Made by a program: the position numbers and the translations under genes. DNA of 64,000 nt from Odiellus spinosus (taxonomy: Eukaryota > Arthropoda > Arachnida > Opiliones > Phalangiidae): contig OY987229.1 of the NCBI GenBank assembly GCA_963920705.1, positions 22,325,728 through 22,389,727 on the forward strand. The letters run 5' to 3'. Each line of letters opens with the position of its first letter. The first letter of the stretch is position 1. The notes under the pieces were generated by a model, which saw only the letters and a program-made list of their open reading frames with translations, did no database searches and was not told the origin of the DNA. This document shows positions 23,602 through 36,879 of the stretch, piece after piece.

Positions 23602-23715
23602 GCTAAGCCTATTTTCCGGCTAAGTTTTAAAATTATTCCTAGTTTAATATTTGTTTGTAATTTTGTTTACTGGTGTATTAGGCCTATTTAAACGATACGG
23701 TGTTGCATTCTCCCT
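23602..23715 (+). mobile_element. Family B MITE, right half B5
   Basis: CTAAGCCTATTTTCC, TATTAGGCCTATTTAAACGA and GTTGCATTCTCCCT, then TTAA. The left half is absent beyond A7, so insertion was accompanied by loss. Confidence 0.75.
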
Positions 23716-23719
23716 TTAA

Positions 23720-24176
23720 GAAGTGGTTTTTCTAGGGACAGAGTTATTTAATTTATTTTTGCAAATATAATTGGACGTTTCGTGACTATTTAAGCGCCGA
23801 TTTAAACTTTATATACCTTTTCGATTCGTAGACTAGGGAATTATCGAATAGCCCGTTTATTTCTCCCTTTTTCCTGCCTATCCCCAGTTTACTTTCCCCG
23901 AATACGAGACCGATAGCGGCCGAGAAAAGTAAATTAAGACAAATGACACGGCTCTCTTATTAATGTGTCATTTCTTTTTGTATAAACGCGATTTTATTTT
24001 CCACTCAAAGAACTATCTCACGCGTAAGGTCAATTGGATCTTCCAGCTCCGGGCCAATTACGATATACAAAAATTTTTATACGCTAAATTGAAAATCGAA
24101 GAGACGCGTTCGCATTACTCGAACAGTTAAATATGTTTCAATGAATCACTATTTTATTATTTTTATTAGATTAGTT
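23720..24176. other. No gene recognised
   Basis: AT-rich sequence with no repeat or coding signal. Confidence 0.4.
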
Positions 24177-25165
24177 TAAATTTCAGATTTAAAATTCTTA
24201 ATTTCAGATTTAAAATTCTTAATTTCAGATTTAAAATTCTTAATTTCAGATTTAAAATTCTTAATTTCAGATTAAAAACTATAAATCTCAGATTAAAAAC
24301 TATAAATTTCAGATTAAAAACTCTAAATCTCAGATTAAAAACTCTAAATCTCAGATTAAAAACTCTAAATTTCAGTTTTAAAACTCTAATTTCAGATTTA
24401 AATTTCTTAATTTCAGATTTAAATTTCTTAATTTCAGATTTAAATTTCTTAATTTCAGATTTAAATTTCTTAATTTCAGATTTAAATTTCTTAATTTCAG
24501 ATTTAAATTTCTTAATTTCAGATTTAAATTTCTTAATTTCAGATTTAAATTTCTTAATTTCAGATTTAAATTTCTTAATTTCAGATTAAAAACTCTAAAT
24601 TTCAGGTTTAAAACTGTAATTTCAAATTAAAAACTCTAAATCTCAGATTAAAAACTCTAAATCTCAGATTAAAAACTCTAAATCTCAGATTAAAAACTCT
24701 AAATCTCAGATTAAAAACTCTAAATCTCAGATTAAAAACTCTAAATCTCAGATTAAAAAGTCTAAATCTCAGATTAAAAAGTCTAAATCTCAGATTAAAA
24801 AGTCTAAATCTCAGATTAAAAAGTCTAAATCTCATATTAAAAAGTCTAAATTTCAGATTAAAAAGTCTAAATTTCATATTAAAAAGTCTAAATCTCAGAT
24901 TAAAAAGTCTAAATCTCAGATTAAAAAGTCTAAATCTCAGATTAAAAAGTCTAAATCTCAGATTAAAAAGTCTAAATCTCAGATTAAAAAGTCTTAATTT
25001 CAGATTAAACCCTTAATTTGAAATTAAACTCTTAATTTCAAATTAAACTCGCTTAATTTCAAATTAAACTCGCTTAATTTCAAATTAAACTCGCTTAATT
25101 TCAAATCAAACTCGCTTAATTTCAAATGAAACTCGCTTAATTTCAAATGAAACTCGCTTAATTTC
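24177..25165. repeat. 21-bp tandem array in several homogenised blocks
   Basis: Blocks based on AGATTTAAAATTCTTAATTTC, AGATTAAAAACTCTAAATCTC, AGATTAAAAAGTCTAAATCT and finally AAATTAAACTCGCTTAATTTC. The 21-bp length keeps a minus-strand frame open (24608-24877, repeating FRLFNLR); it is not a gene. Confidence 0.9.
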
Positions 25166-25185
25166 AAATTTAAAACTCTAATCTA

Positions 25186-25686
25186 AACGGGCCAGTAAAT
25201 ATTCAAGGTTTTTTTTTATTTATTTTTTATGTCTGAGGGGTAAGAGTGGCGCCTACATATTACGGAGGTCTAGGGCTTTATATTCAATGAAAGTATTCTT
25301 AGTCCTTTTCAAAACAGACGAAAACATAAAACACCCCGCGTTTAACCCGAAACATTCATTAGTCAAGATAGTAAAAGGGGGGACCAGGTAGTTTCTACAA
25401 TTGTACCTTCATTTAATCATTGGTTTCAATAGAGAGCCAAAAAAAATAATAATAATTTATCAAGTATAACCCCTTCTGGAATAAAGACTACTTAAAAAAA
25501 GGTTTTGCTAAGAACGTTAAGTTGAAAATAAAAGGCACAAATAAGCATTCAGTCCATAGATTATAACTAGGTTTAAACAGAAACGAAAAACCTGAGATAT
25601 TCGAATGAACGGGGAATATTAAGGTTAAGTCTCATCGTTAAAGGATTCTATATTTAGTTTTATCATACTATCAAAAGTCTATAACC
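25186..25686. other. No gene recognised
   Basis: AT-rich spacer between the 21-bp array and the K3 element. Confidence 0.4.
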
Positions 25687-28549
25687 TTATTCCATAAAAG
25701 TAAACAACACCCCATAGCTTAATACTACATGTATCAGCGAAGGAACAGTTTAACTTCATATTCATAGTCCATCACTTAAAATAAGACAAAAAAGTCATCA
25801 CCCCTGTCTGGCTTCAGTGATTTAGACTCTTCCTGGATATTTTGAGTTAAGAGAGAGGGACGGACGAGGGGTCCGACATTTACACGAAATCCCGTACGCT
25901 TCTCGCGAAATCGAGATATCTTTGAAGAAATCGCGAAATTTCGAAATTTCCGGCGAAATCCCGAAATCTTTGCGAAATCGCGAATTCTCTGACGAAATCG
26001 CGAATTCTCTGACGAAATCGCGAATTCTCTGACGGAATCGCGAATTCTCTGACGAAATCGCGAATTCTCTGACGAAATCGCGAATTCTCTGACGAAATCG
26101 CGAATTCTCTGACGAAATCGCGAATTCTCTGACGAAATCGCGAATTCTCTGACGAAATCGCGAATTCTCTGACGAAATCGCGAATTCTCTGACGAAATCG
26201 CGAATTCTCTGACGAAATCGCGAATTCTCTGACGAAATCGGGAATTCTCTGACGAAATCGCGAATTCTCTGACGAAATCGCGAATTCTCTGACGAAATCG
26301 CGAATTCTCTGACGAAATCGCGAATTATCTGACGAAATCGCGAATTCTCTGACGAAATCGCGAATTCTCTGACGAAATCGCGAATTCTCTGACGAAATCG
26401 CGAATTCTCTGACGAAATCGCGAATTCTCTGACGAAATCGCGAATTCTCTGACGAAATCGCGAATTCTCTGACGAAATCGCGAATTCTCTGACGAAATCG
26501 CGAATTCTCTGACGAAATCGCGAATTATCTGACGAAATCGCGAATTCTCTGACGAAATCGCGAATTCTCTGACGAAATCGCGAATTCTCTGACGAAAACA
26601 GCGAATTCTCTGACGAAATCGCGAATTCTCTGACGAAATCGCGAATTCTCTGACGAAATCGCGAATTCTCTTACGAAATCGCGAATTATCTGACGAAATC
26701 GCGAATTCTCTGACGAAATCGCGAATTCTCTGACGAAATCGCGAATTCTCTGACGAAAACAGCGAATTCTCTGCGAAAACAGCGAATTCTCTGACGAAAT
26801 CGCGAATTCTCTGACGAAATCGCGAATTCTCTGACGAAATCGCGAATTCTCTGACGAAATCGCGAATTATCTGACGAAATCGCGAATTCTCTGACGAAAT
26901 CGCGAATTCTCTGACGAAATCGCGAATTCTCTGACGAAATCGCGAATTATCTGACGAAATCGCGAATTCTCTGACGAAATCGCGAATTCTCTGACGAAAT
27001 CGCGAATTCTCTGACGAAATCGCGAATTCTCTGACGAAATCGCGAATTCTCTGACGAAATCGCGAATTCTCTGACGAAATCGCGAATTCTCTGACGAAAT
27101 CGCGAATTCTCTGACGAAATCGCGAATTCTCTGACGAAATCGCGAATTCTCTGACGAAATCGGGAATTCTCTGACGAAATCGCGAATTCTCTGACGAAAT
27201 CGCGAATTCTCTGACGAAATCGCGAATTCTCTGACGAAATCGCGAATTCTCTGCGAAAACAGCGAATTCTCTGACGAAATCGCGAATTCTCTGACGAAAT
27301 CGCGAATTCTCTGACGAAATCGCGAATTCTCTGACGAAATCGCGAATTCTCTGCGAAAACAGCGAATTCTCTGACGAAATCGCGAATTCTCTGACGAAAT
27401 CGCGAATTCTCTGACGAAATCGCGAATTCTCTGACGAAATCGCGAATTCTCTGACGAAATCGCGAATTCTCTGACGAAATCGCGAATTCTCTGACGAAAT
27501 CGCGAATTCTCTGACGAAATCGCGAATTCTCTGACGAAATCGCGAATTCTCTGACGAAATCGCGAATTCTCTGACGAAATCGCGAATTCTCTGACGAAAT
27601 CGCGAATTCTCTGACGAAATCGCGAATTCTCTGACGAAATCGCGAATTCTCTGACGAAATCGCGAATTCTCTGACGAAATCGCGAATTCTCTGACGAAAT
27701 CGCGAATTCTCTGACGAAATCGCGAATTCTCTGACGAAATCGGGAATTCTCTGACGAAATCGGGAATTCTCTGACGAAATCGCGAATTCTCTGACGAAAT
27801 CGCGAATTCTCTGACGAAATCGCGAATTCTCTGACGAAATCGCGAATTCTCTGACGAAATCGCGAATTCTCTGACGAAATCGCGAATTTTCTGACGAAAT
27901 GGCGAATTCTCTGACGAAATCGCGAATTCTCTGACGAAATCGCGAATTCTCTGACGAAATCGCGAAATCTCTGACGAAATCGCGAAATCTCTGACGAAAT
28001 CGCGAATTTATCTGACGAAATCGCGAAATCTCTGACGAAATCGCGAAATCTCTGACGAAATCGCGAATTCTCTGACGAAATCGCGAATTCTCTGACGAAA
28101 TCGCGAATTCTCTGACGAAATCGCGAATTCTCTGACGAAATCGCGAATTCTCTGACGAAATCGCGAATTCTCTGACGAAATCGCGAATTCTCTGACGAAA
28201 TCGCGAAATCTCTGACGAAATCGCGAATTCTCTGACGAAATCGCGAAATCTCTGACGAAATCGCGAATTCTCTGACGAAATCGCGAATTCTCTGACGAAA
28301 TCGCGAATTCTCTGACGAAATCGCAAAATTCTCTGACGAAATCGCAAAATTCTCTGACGAAATCGCGAATTCTCTGACGAAATCGCGAAATCTCTGTCGA
28401 AATCGCGAAATCTGACGAAATCGCGAAATCTCTGACGAAATCGCGAAATCTCTGACGAAATCGCAAAAATCTCTGACGAAATCGCGAATTCTCTGACGAA
28501 ATCGCGAATTCTCTGACGAAATGGCGTTGTTTACTTTGATGGAATAAAA
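25687..28549. mobile_element. Family K element K3, swollen by an internal 20-bp satellite
   Basis: Left end TTATTCCATAAAAGTAAACA (25687-25706); right end is its inverted copy GTTTACTTTGATGGAATAA (28529-28547). A K core with GTCATCACCCCTGTCTGGCT lies at 25795. The 25.95-28.5 kb array fills the rest. K1 with comparable ends is only ~190 bp. Confidence 0.65.
25951..28521. repeat. 20-bp satellite, ~128 units
   Basis: Unit GACGAAATCGCGAATTCTCT, highly uniform in the centre and grading into GCGAAATCTCT-type and AAATCGCGAAATTT variants at both edges, as expected from unequal crossing over. A TGCGAAAACAGCGAATTCT variant recurs. The minus strand has no stop in any frame of the consensus, giving open frames up to 466 codons (26947-28347) that repeat a 20-residue motif (FRQRIRDFVREFA...). 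The plus strand has TGA stops. I do not call a gene. Confidence 0.95.
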
Positions 28550-29065
28550 TTATACACTTTTGGTACAACCTAAAGGTGTAAAATTTTAAAAATGGGTTGA
28601 AAAAACTACAGAATTTATTCACTATTCCTTTAGACTCAGTAAAGTGGCGTAAAAATTGAAAATTTCCATCCATGGCCTACTTGCAACTGTATTGGAAATG
28701 TTTTATTTTTTTAACAAAGACTAAAAGATTATAATGAGAAATGGGTTCTCGGTAGCTAAGCCTCGCTAAGCCTGGATGGTTACGGGAATGGAATAAGTTT
28801 TCTAGAAGAAACTTTGCCCACTAGAAAGCGGCGAACTTAATAACTCCAGGAGCGATTTATCGTGAAAGCGGACGTTCGCGCCAGACAAATGATGGATCGA
28901 GAATGGCCCACTCTTGATTGGTGGTTGTTCCTCGCGAGCGCAACTTATAATAATTGGCGCCAAAAATATAACCAAGCAAGGACACCAAAATATAAGAGTT
29001 GTTGCCACAAATACAGAAAATCTTCTTAACTCTACCGATATTTTTTCTAAGAATATATATTTTGT
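28550..29065. other. No gene recognised
   Basis: A GC-richer patch at 28800-28990 gives overlapping minus-strand open frames of 68 and 70 codons with no recognisable motif. Confidence 0.4.
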
Positions 29066-32000
29066 TCATTCTGACCGGGTTTTTTTCTCGTAATTAGTTA
29101 ATGATTTATAATTACTAGGTTTAAATGTCTTTTAATGAAAAAAAAGGTTGAAATCAAACAAAAATTCAAATAAAAATTTATTTGCGCCCTATGGAGAATA
29201 ACATGGCGAATCTGGATTTTAAATATTTTATTTTGACAAAACTGATCAACGGATTGATCTCAACTCGCTTTAATGGAAATAGGACCCCAAAAGCAATCGA
29301 AACCCACCAAAAAAAGTTCCAGATTCGAAACTTTATTTTTGACTTTTTCGAACTCGGCCAAAATCTCAAATTTTCATTTTCCCTTTTTTCCGTTTTTTGG
29401 TTTTTTGAAAATGGCCAAAAATAAAGTTTCGAATCTGGAACTTTTTTTGGTGGTTTCGTGTTGGTTTTGGGGTCCTATTTCCATTAAAGCGAGTTGAGAC
29501 CGATCAGTTCATTAGTTTTGTCAAAATAAAATATTTAAAATCAGATTTCGCCATGTTATTCTCCATAGGGCATAAATTAATGTTTTCTTTTAATTATTTG
29601 GTTGATTTTAACCGGGTTTTTTCTCGTTAAAAGACACTTGAACGTCGTAATTATAATTTACGTAGCTAATTACGAGGAAAAAACCCGGTCAGAATGAACC
29701 AAATACTCCAAATAAAACATTATCTCCGGCCTATGGGAATTTACATGGCGAATCTCGATTTTAAATATTTTATTTTGACAAAACTGATAAACGGATTGGT
29801 CTCAACTCGCTTTAATGGAAATAGGACCCCGAAAGCAACCGAAATCCACCAAAAAAAGTTCCAGATTCGAAACTTTATTTTTAACTTTTTCGAACTCGGC
29901 CAAAATCTCAAATTTTCATTTTCCCTTTTTTCCGTTTTTTGGTTTTTTGAAAATGGCCAAAAATAAAGTTTCGAATCTGGAACTTTTTTTGGTGGTTTCG
30001 TGTTGGTTTTGGGGTCCTATTTCCATTAAAGCGAGTTGAGACCGATCAGTTCATTAGTTTTGTCAAAATAAAATATTTAAAATCAGATTTCGCCATGTTA
30101 TTCTCCATAGGGCATCAATTAATGTTTTCTTTAAATTATTTGGTTGATTTTAACCGGGTTTTTTCTCGTTAAAAGACACTTGAACGTCGTAATTATAATT
30201 TACGTAGCTAATTACGGGGAAAAAAACCGGTAAGAATGAACCAAATACTCCAAATAAAAAATAATCTCCGGCCTATGGGGATTTACATGGCGAATCTCGA
30301 TTTTAAATATTTTATTTTGACAAAACTGATAAACGGATTGGTCTCAACTCGCTTAAATGGAAATAGGACCCCAAAAGCAATCGAAACCCACCAAAAAAAG
30401 TTCCAGATTCGAAACTTTATTTTTGACATTTTCGAACTTGGCCAAAATCTCAAATTTTCATTTTCCCTTTTTTGGTTTTTTGAAAATGGCCAAAAATAAA
30501 GTTTCGAATCTGGAACTTTTTTTAATGGTTTCGTGTTGGTTTTGGGGTCCTATTTCCATTAAAGCGAGTTGAGACCGATCAGTTCATTAGTTTTGTCAAA
30601 ATAAAATATTTAAAATCAGATTTCGCCATGTTATTCTCCATAGGGCATCAATTAATGTTTTCTTTAAATTATTTGGTTGATTTTAACCGGGTTTTTTCTC
30701 GTTAAAAGACACTTGAACGTCGTAATTATAATTTACGTAGCTAATTACGGGGAAAAAACCCGGTCAGAATGAACCAAATACTCCAAATAAAAAAATTTCT
30801 CCGGCCTATGGGAATTTACATAGCGAATCTGGATTTTAAATATTTTATTTTGACAAAACTGATCAACGGATTGGTCTCAATTCGCTTTAATGGAAATAGG
30901 ACCCCAAAAGCAACCGAAACCCACCAAAAAAAGTTCCAGATTCGAAACTTTATTTTTGACTTTTTCGAACTCGGCCAAAATCTCAAATTTTCATTTTCCC
31001 TTTTTTGGTTTTTTGAAAATGGCCAAAAATAAAGTTTCGAATCTGGAACTTTTTTGGTGGTTTCGTGTTGGTTTTGGGGTCCTATTTCCATTAAAGCGAG
31101 TTGAGACCGATCAGTTCATTAGATTTGTCAAAATAAAATATTTAAAATCAGATTTCGCCATGTTATTCTCCATAGGGCATTAATTAATGTTTCTTTAAAT
31201 TATTTGGTTGATTTTAACCGGGTTTTTTTCTCGTTAAAAGACACTTGAACGTCGTAATTATAATTAACGTAACTAATTACGAGGAAAAAACCCGGTTAGA
31301 ATGAACCAAATACTCCAAATAAAACATTATCTCCGGCCTATGGAAATTTACATGGCGAATCTGGATTTTAAATATTTTATTTTGACAAAACTGATCAACG
31401 GATTGATCTCAACTCGCTTTAATGGAAATAGGACCCCAAAAGCAATCGAAACCCACCAAAAAAAGTTCCAGATTCGAAACTTTATTTTTGACATTTTCGA
31501 ACTCGGCCAAAATCTCAAATTTTCATTTTCCCTTTTTTGGTTTTTTGAATTTGGCCAAAAATAAAGTTTCGAATCTGGAACTTTTTTTGGTGGTTTCGTG
31601 TTGGTTTTGGGGTCCTATTTCCATTAAAGCGAGTTGAGACCGATCAGTTCATTAGTTTTGTCAAAATAAAATATTTAAAATCAGATTTCGCCATGTTATT
31701 CTCCATAGGGCATTAATTAATGTTTTCTTAAATTATTTGGTTGATTTTAACCGGGTTTTTTCTCGTTAAAAGACACTTGAACGTCGTAATTATAATTTAC
31801 GTAGCTAATTACGGGGAAAAAACCCGGTCGGAATGAACCAAATACTCCAAATAAAACATTATCTCCGGCCTATGGGAATTTACATGGCGAATCTGGATTT
31901 TAAATATTTTATTTTGACAAAACTGATCAACGGATTGGTCTCAACTCGCTTTAATGGAAATAGGACCCCAAAAGCAATCGAAACCCACCAAAAAAAGTTC

Positions 32001-33845
32001 CAGATTCGAAACTTTATTTTTGACTTTTTCGAACTCGGCCAAAATCTCAAATTTTCATTTTCCCTTTTTTGGTTTTTTGAAAATGGCCAAAAATAAAGTT
32101 TCGAATCTGGAACTTTTTTTAATGGTTTCGTGTTGGTTTTGGGGTCCTATTTCCATTAAAGCGAGTTGAGACCGATCAGTTAATTAGTTTTGTCAAAATA
32201 AAATATTTAAAATCAGATTTCGCCATGTTATTCTCCATAGGGCATCAATTAATGTTTTCTTTAAATTATTTGGTTGATTTTAACCGGGTTTTTTTCTCGT
32301 TAAAAGACATTTAAACCATTTAATTATAATTTACGTAGCTAATTACGATGAAAAAACCCGGTCAGAATGAACCAAATACTCCAAATAAAACATTATCTCC
32401 GGCCTATGGGAATTTACATGGCTAATCTGGATTTTAAATATTTTATTTTGACAAAACTGATCAACGGATTGGTCTCAACTCGCTTTAATGGAAATAGGAC
32501 CCCAAAAGCAATCGAAACCCACCAAAAAAAGTTCCAGATTCGAAACTTTATTTTTGACATTTTTGAACTCGGCCAAAATCTCAAATTTTCATTTTCCCTT
32601 TTTTCCCTTTTTTGGTTTTTTGAATTTGGCCAAAAATAAAGTTTCGAATCTGGAACTTTTTTTGGTGGTTTCGTGTTGGTTTTGGGGTCCTATTTCCATT
32701 AAAGCGAGTTGAGACCGATCAGTTCATTAGTTTTGTCAAAATAAAATATTTAAAATCAGATTTCGCCATGTTATTCTCCATAGGGCATCAATTAATGTTT
32801 TCTTTAAATTATTTGCTTGATTTTAACCGGGTTTTTTCTCGTTAAAAGACACTTGAACGACGTAATTATAATTTACGTAGCTAATTACGAGGAAAAAACC
32901 CGGTCAGAATGAACCAAATACTCCAAATAAAAAAATTTCTCCGGCCTATGGGAATTTACATAGCGAATCTGGATTTTAAATATTTTATTTTGACAAAACT
33001 GATCAACGGATTGGTCTCAACTCGCTTTAATGGAAATAGGACCCCAAAAGCAATCGAAACCCTCCAAAAAAAGTTCCAGATTCGAAACTTTATTTTTGAC
33101 TTTTTCGAACTTGGCCAAAATCTCAAATTTTCATTTTCCCTTTTTTGGTTTTTTGAAAATGGCCAAAAATAAAGTTTCGAATCTGGAACTTTTTTTGGTG
33201 GTTTCGTGTTGGTTTTGGGGTCCTATTTCCATTAAAGCGAGTTGAGACCGATCAGTTCATTAGTTTTGTCAAAATAAAATATTTAAAATCAGATTTCGCC
33301 ATGTTATTCTCCATAGGGCATCAATTAATGTTTTCTTTAAATTATTTGGTTGATTTTAACCGGGTTTTTTTCTCGTTAAAAGACACTTAAACGACGTAAT
33401 TATAATTTACGTAACTAATTACGAGGAAAAAACCCGGTAAGAATGAACCAAATACTCCAAATAAAACATTATCTCCGGCCTATGGGAATTTACATAGCGA
33501 ATCTGGATTTTAAATATTTTATTTTGACAAAACTGATCAACGGATTGGTCTCAACTCGCTTTAATGGAAATAGGACTCCAAAAGCAATCGAAACCCACCA
33601 AAAAAAGTTCCAGATTCGAAACTTTATTTTTGACATTTTCGAACTCGGCCAAAATCTCAAATTTTCATTCTCCCTTTTTTCGTTTTTTCGAAAATGGTCA
33701 AAAATAAAGTTTCGAATCTGAAACTTTTTTTGGTGGTTTCGTGTTGGTTTTGGGGTCCTATTTCCATTAAAGCGAGTTGAGATCAATCAGTTAATTAGTT
33801 TTGTAAAAATAAAATATTTAAAATCAGATTTCGCTACGTTAAATT
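29066..33845. repeat. Tandem array of ~9 palindromic units, 532-542 bp each
   Basis: Each unit has a long imperfect palindrome of ~170-180-bp arms meeting near CATTTTCCCTTTTTTGG, plus a short one around ACCGGGTTTTTTCTCG / GAAAAAACCCGGT. The phrase ATGAACCAAATACTCC recurs at 29694, 30236, 30769, 31301, 31833, 32367, 32909 and 33443. Open frames of 71-98 codons in both strands are by-products of the arms. The left edge has an inverted copy of the short palindrome (29066-29100). Non-coding. Confidence 0.92.
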
Positions 33846-34068
33846 CCTATACTATAAAAATGACAAAGGCATGGATTGGTGCTGGTCCTTTTTCAACTTA
33901 TTTTACGGAATAGAGTTTAGGCTCTCTAGTTTGAGTTTCAAATTATTTTACGTTTAATAGAATTAAATTAATCGCGATTAAATGATAATTAACTTATAAT
34001 CAAACCACGGTTTAACGTAACGCTTAAAAACTACGAATTATTCGCTATAAAAGAATTTGTAAATTTCA
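33846..34068. other. No gene recognised
   Basis: AT-rich spacer. Confidence 0.4.
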
Positions 34069-34345
34069 TAGTAGGTAAATATATAAAAAACTCAGTTCGG
34101 CTTGATCAACTTGTTAATTTAGCGGCCGCGTCACTGTGACGTCACTCATCCCCTATAGTTCTGGATGTAAAAAGAACGCGGGCGAGGAGAAAGCAGGCGT
34201 TAAGCTTGAGAGTAAAACTAGAGATCTTAAGAATTGCGTCATTCTGACTGCGGGCGCCGTCTTTCTGTACAAGAAACGTCACGGGTGACGTCGACGCTCA
34301 ACTTACGAAAAAGGACTCCTCCCTTTTATATATTTACCTATTTAG
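34069..34345. mobile_element. Foldback element with TAGGTAAATATATAAAA ends
   Basis: Left AGTAGGTAAATATATAAAAA, right inverted TTTTATATATTTACCTATTT. The interior is GC-rich with GCGGCCGC, TGACGTCA (34137-34144) and GGTGACGTCGACG. MITE-like; superfamily not assigned. Confidence 0.6.
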
Positions 34346-36872
34346 TCTGACGACTAAAAATTTAATTTATGTTCTTAATTATTAACGAGCTTTAGATAAT
34401 CTAATTAGAATTGCCGTAACTAAAAACCCGATCCAAATCGCCATATAAACAAATTGGTAAATTAGCCGAGACTCTAAAGACTTTTTAACGAAAAGCAATC
34501 TACATTTAGACTAAAATTAAAATTGTAATATAAATTTTACATTTAATTTTGATGTTAGACTCGGATAAGTAATTTTTAATCAGTTTGCTCTGTTAAAATA
34601 TGCTTAAAAAGTATGAAAATTCCCCAAATACCTCGCGATAATTTATAGTTAAAGGGGACAAACTTGTTTGTCAAATCTATAATCACTTTGGGTTTAGTTA
34701 GGTTCGTTTCTATTTATTCGGGATTATTATGATGGCCATTATTCCCCCAAAAAAACACAACAGTCACAACTGTTTCGGAAGATTCGGTAAAATCGTACCC
34801 ATTCCCCAACCCCAAAATTCAACATTCAAAATGAAAGAAATAAAAACTCACCCGGCTTATATTATTATCAGTTGAATATCCAGTATCCATCCAGTTATTT
34901 TCATTCGCTCCAGAGTCTTGGCTTATTTTGCATCACAATTTCCGTAATTTTTATCCATTTTGGCACAGTTTCAGTAATTTTAGACCATTTAGGCACAGTT
35001 TCAGTAATTTTAGTCCATTTAGGCACAAATTTCATGTAATTTTATACCGACAGTAATTATTCACAGCGAAAATTCGAGTAAAATTCGTCCAGTTGACTCT
35101 CCCCGAATGGTTGACCAGAATCCAGGCCTTGTCCCCGTGGAAAAGTTTCGTAGGCTTTCTTCTTGGATCCACAAATACGCCAAATTCCTCCGCTAACTCT
35201 TTACGCCGGAGCTAACGCCATGTTTCCGTTCTCCTTCGCAAAAAAGATCGGCCGTTAGGCCTAACTTCGGAATCTTCCGAAATCAATGTTTACAAATATC
35301 TTTGAAAATGAACTTCCGTTGAATATTGAATCTTCACATCGTATTTTTCATACGCACCACAGTCTTGGCTTTCTTTGGGTAACAAATACCGCGATTTTAA
35401 CCCAATTTTAAGGCAATTTTAAGTGATTAAAAATGGGCGCGATAATTTACATCCCGACGCGGCAAACCACAAGCGACATGTCAATCATTCTGAGCCTTGA
35501 CGACAGCTTACCTAAAAGGGGGCGGGGCGGTCCCCGGGATTTTTTCGGGCACCTTAGCACCTAGCGTTGTTTGGGAAGAGTCCAATAATTAAAAGCATCT
35601 TTTTAAGGGGTGACATGAATTGTTAGGCTTAACTTTTGAGGGGCAAAACTTATTTATTTCCGTACATCGCTGATCGGAACTGCTGTCTTTCTAAGGTGTC
35701 AAAAATTATTCTCAAATCGTCAACGCATTAGTAGTAGGCCTAGATGAAGTCATCTATAACGGGATAGGATACCATTTGTGTACTTAAAAACATTATAAAC
35801 GGAAAATATTTGTTCTTGGTCTTCAAAGAATTATACGAGGGGCATGATAAACTTTTCATCTCTGGATATTTGGCAACAAAACAATAAGTTCGTGTGTTTT
35901 TCGGTAAGCCTAACGACGAAATCAATTTTGAAATGAACTTTAAGATAAGACTGCTCTAGACTGAAGCTTCAAGTAAAGGTAAGAACATTATTAAATATAT
36001 TTCTTGCTTCTCTCGGTTTTCGGGCATTTAATAAGTGTGTTTTATCTAGTTTCTGATTCACTTATTACGTTTCGTATCCACATATTTTAAGAAACAGAAA
36101 TTTATAAGGAATATCACTGGGACACAAAACAAACCTTATTGTGTAATTTTTACGTTATTTCGCCCGCCTTTTTGACAGATTTTAGGCCTAAAATGCTTAT
36201 AATTATGGCATGTAAGTGGACAACGATGGTTTCTTAGTTAATAACTTATGTAGTCGTTATATTTTTTTCGCGAAACCTGGGAAATTAGTCGCCATACGAG
36301 TATTATTCCACCGTTAATTGTTTAAAATTATCATTGTCGGCGTTCTATCATGGACTATCGCGATTCTTAATTTACATGGATTTAGGGATTCTTGTAAAAG
36401 GTAAATCAATTATTATCCTTTAATTAAGATTAGCTCGGTTTCAGGTGCTACAAAATTGGCTCTTTTTGGGTTTGCAACAGTTTTTAGTGTCAAAGGTTTT
36501 TTTAATCATTAAAATTTCCTTGATTTTCTCAAAAGTCGAAAAATGAACTCTATCTTCAAATGCAAATGGCTATAACTTTTCTCCTTGACCTCCTAGGCAT
36601 AAACCGATTGCACCATTAGAAAGTAGACATTCCGTATATTATTTTAAGATCATAAAATATTGTTTCGCTACTCGTTAAAGTTGTTTCGCCACTCGATGGA
36701 AATCGAGCAAAAAATGACCCATATATATGGTCGTATAATCTTTAGGCTGCATTCTCTCAATAAATGGATAAAATTAGTAAACTTGAAAGTAAATAACCTA
36801 ATCTTTAGTAAGATAAACAAATATATACTTTATTTTTAAATGATTTAAATGAATAATTTCGTTAAAAATTCG
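34346..36872. other. Long stretch without a supported gene
   Basis: GC rises at ~34.9-35.6 kb, with short imperfect direct repeats (TTTCAGTAATTTTAG, TTTAGGCACA, AGTCTTGGCTT). A GC-box-like GGGGGCGGGGCGGT lies at 35520. On the minus strand, donor-like CCGG|GTGAGTTTT (~34850) and TTAG|GTAAGCTG (~35510) occur. This could be a minus-strand promoter with a non-coding exon, but no reading frame supports it. Confidence 0.3.
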
Positions 36873-36879
36873 ATGATAC

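Noticed and set aside
26947-28347. 466-codon minus-strand frame
   Set aside because: Lies wholly in the 20-bp satellite, whose minus strand lacks stops in every frame.
29182-33786. About twenty open frames of 71-98 codons (MEIGPQKQSKPTKKSSRFE, MNQILQIKHYLRPMG types)
   Set aside because: They arise from the arms of the palindromic tandem units and exist on both strands.
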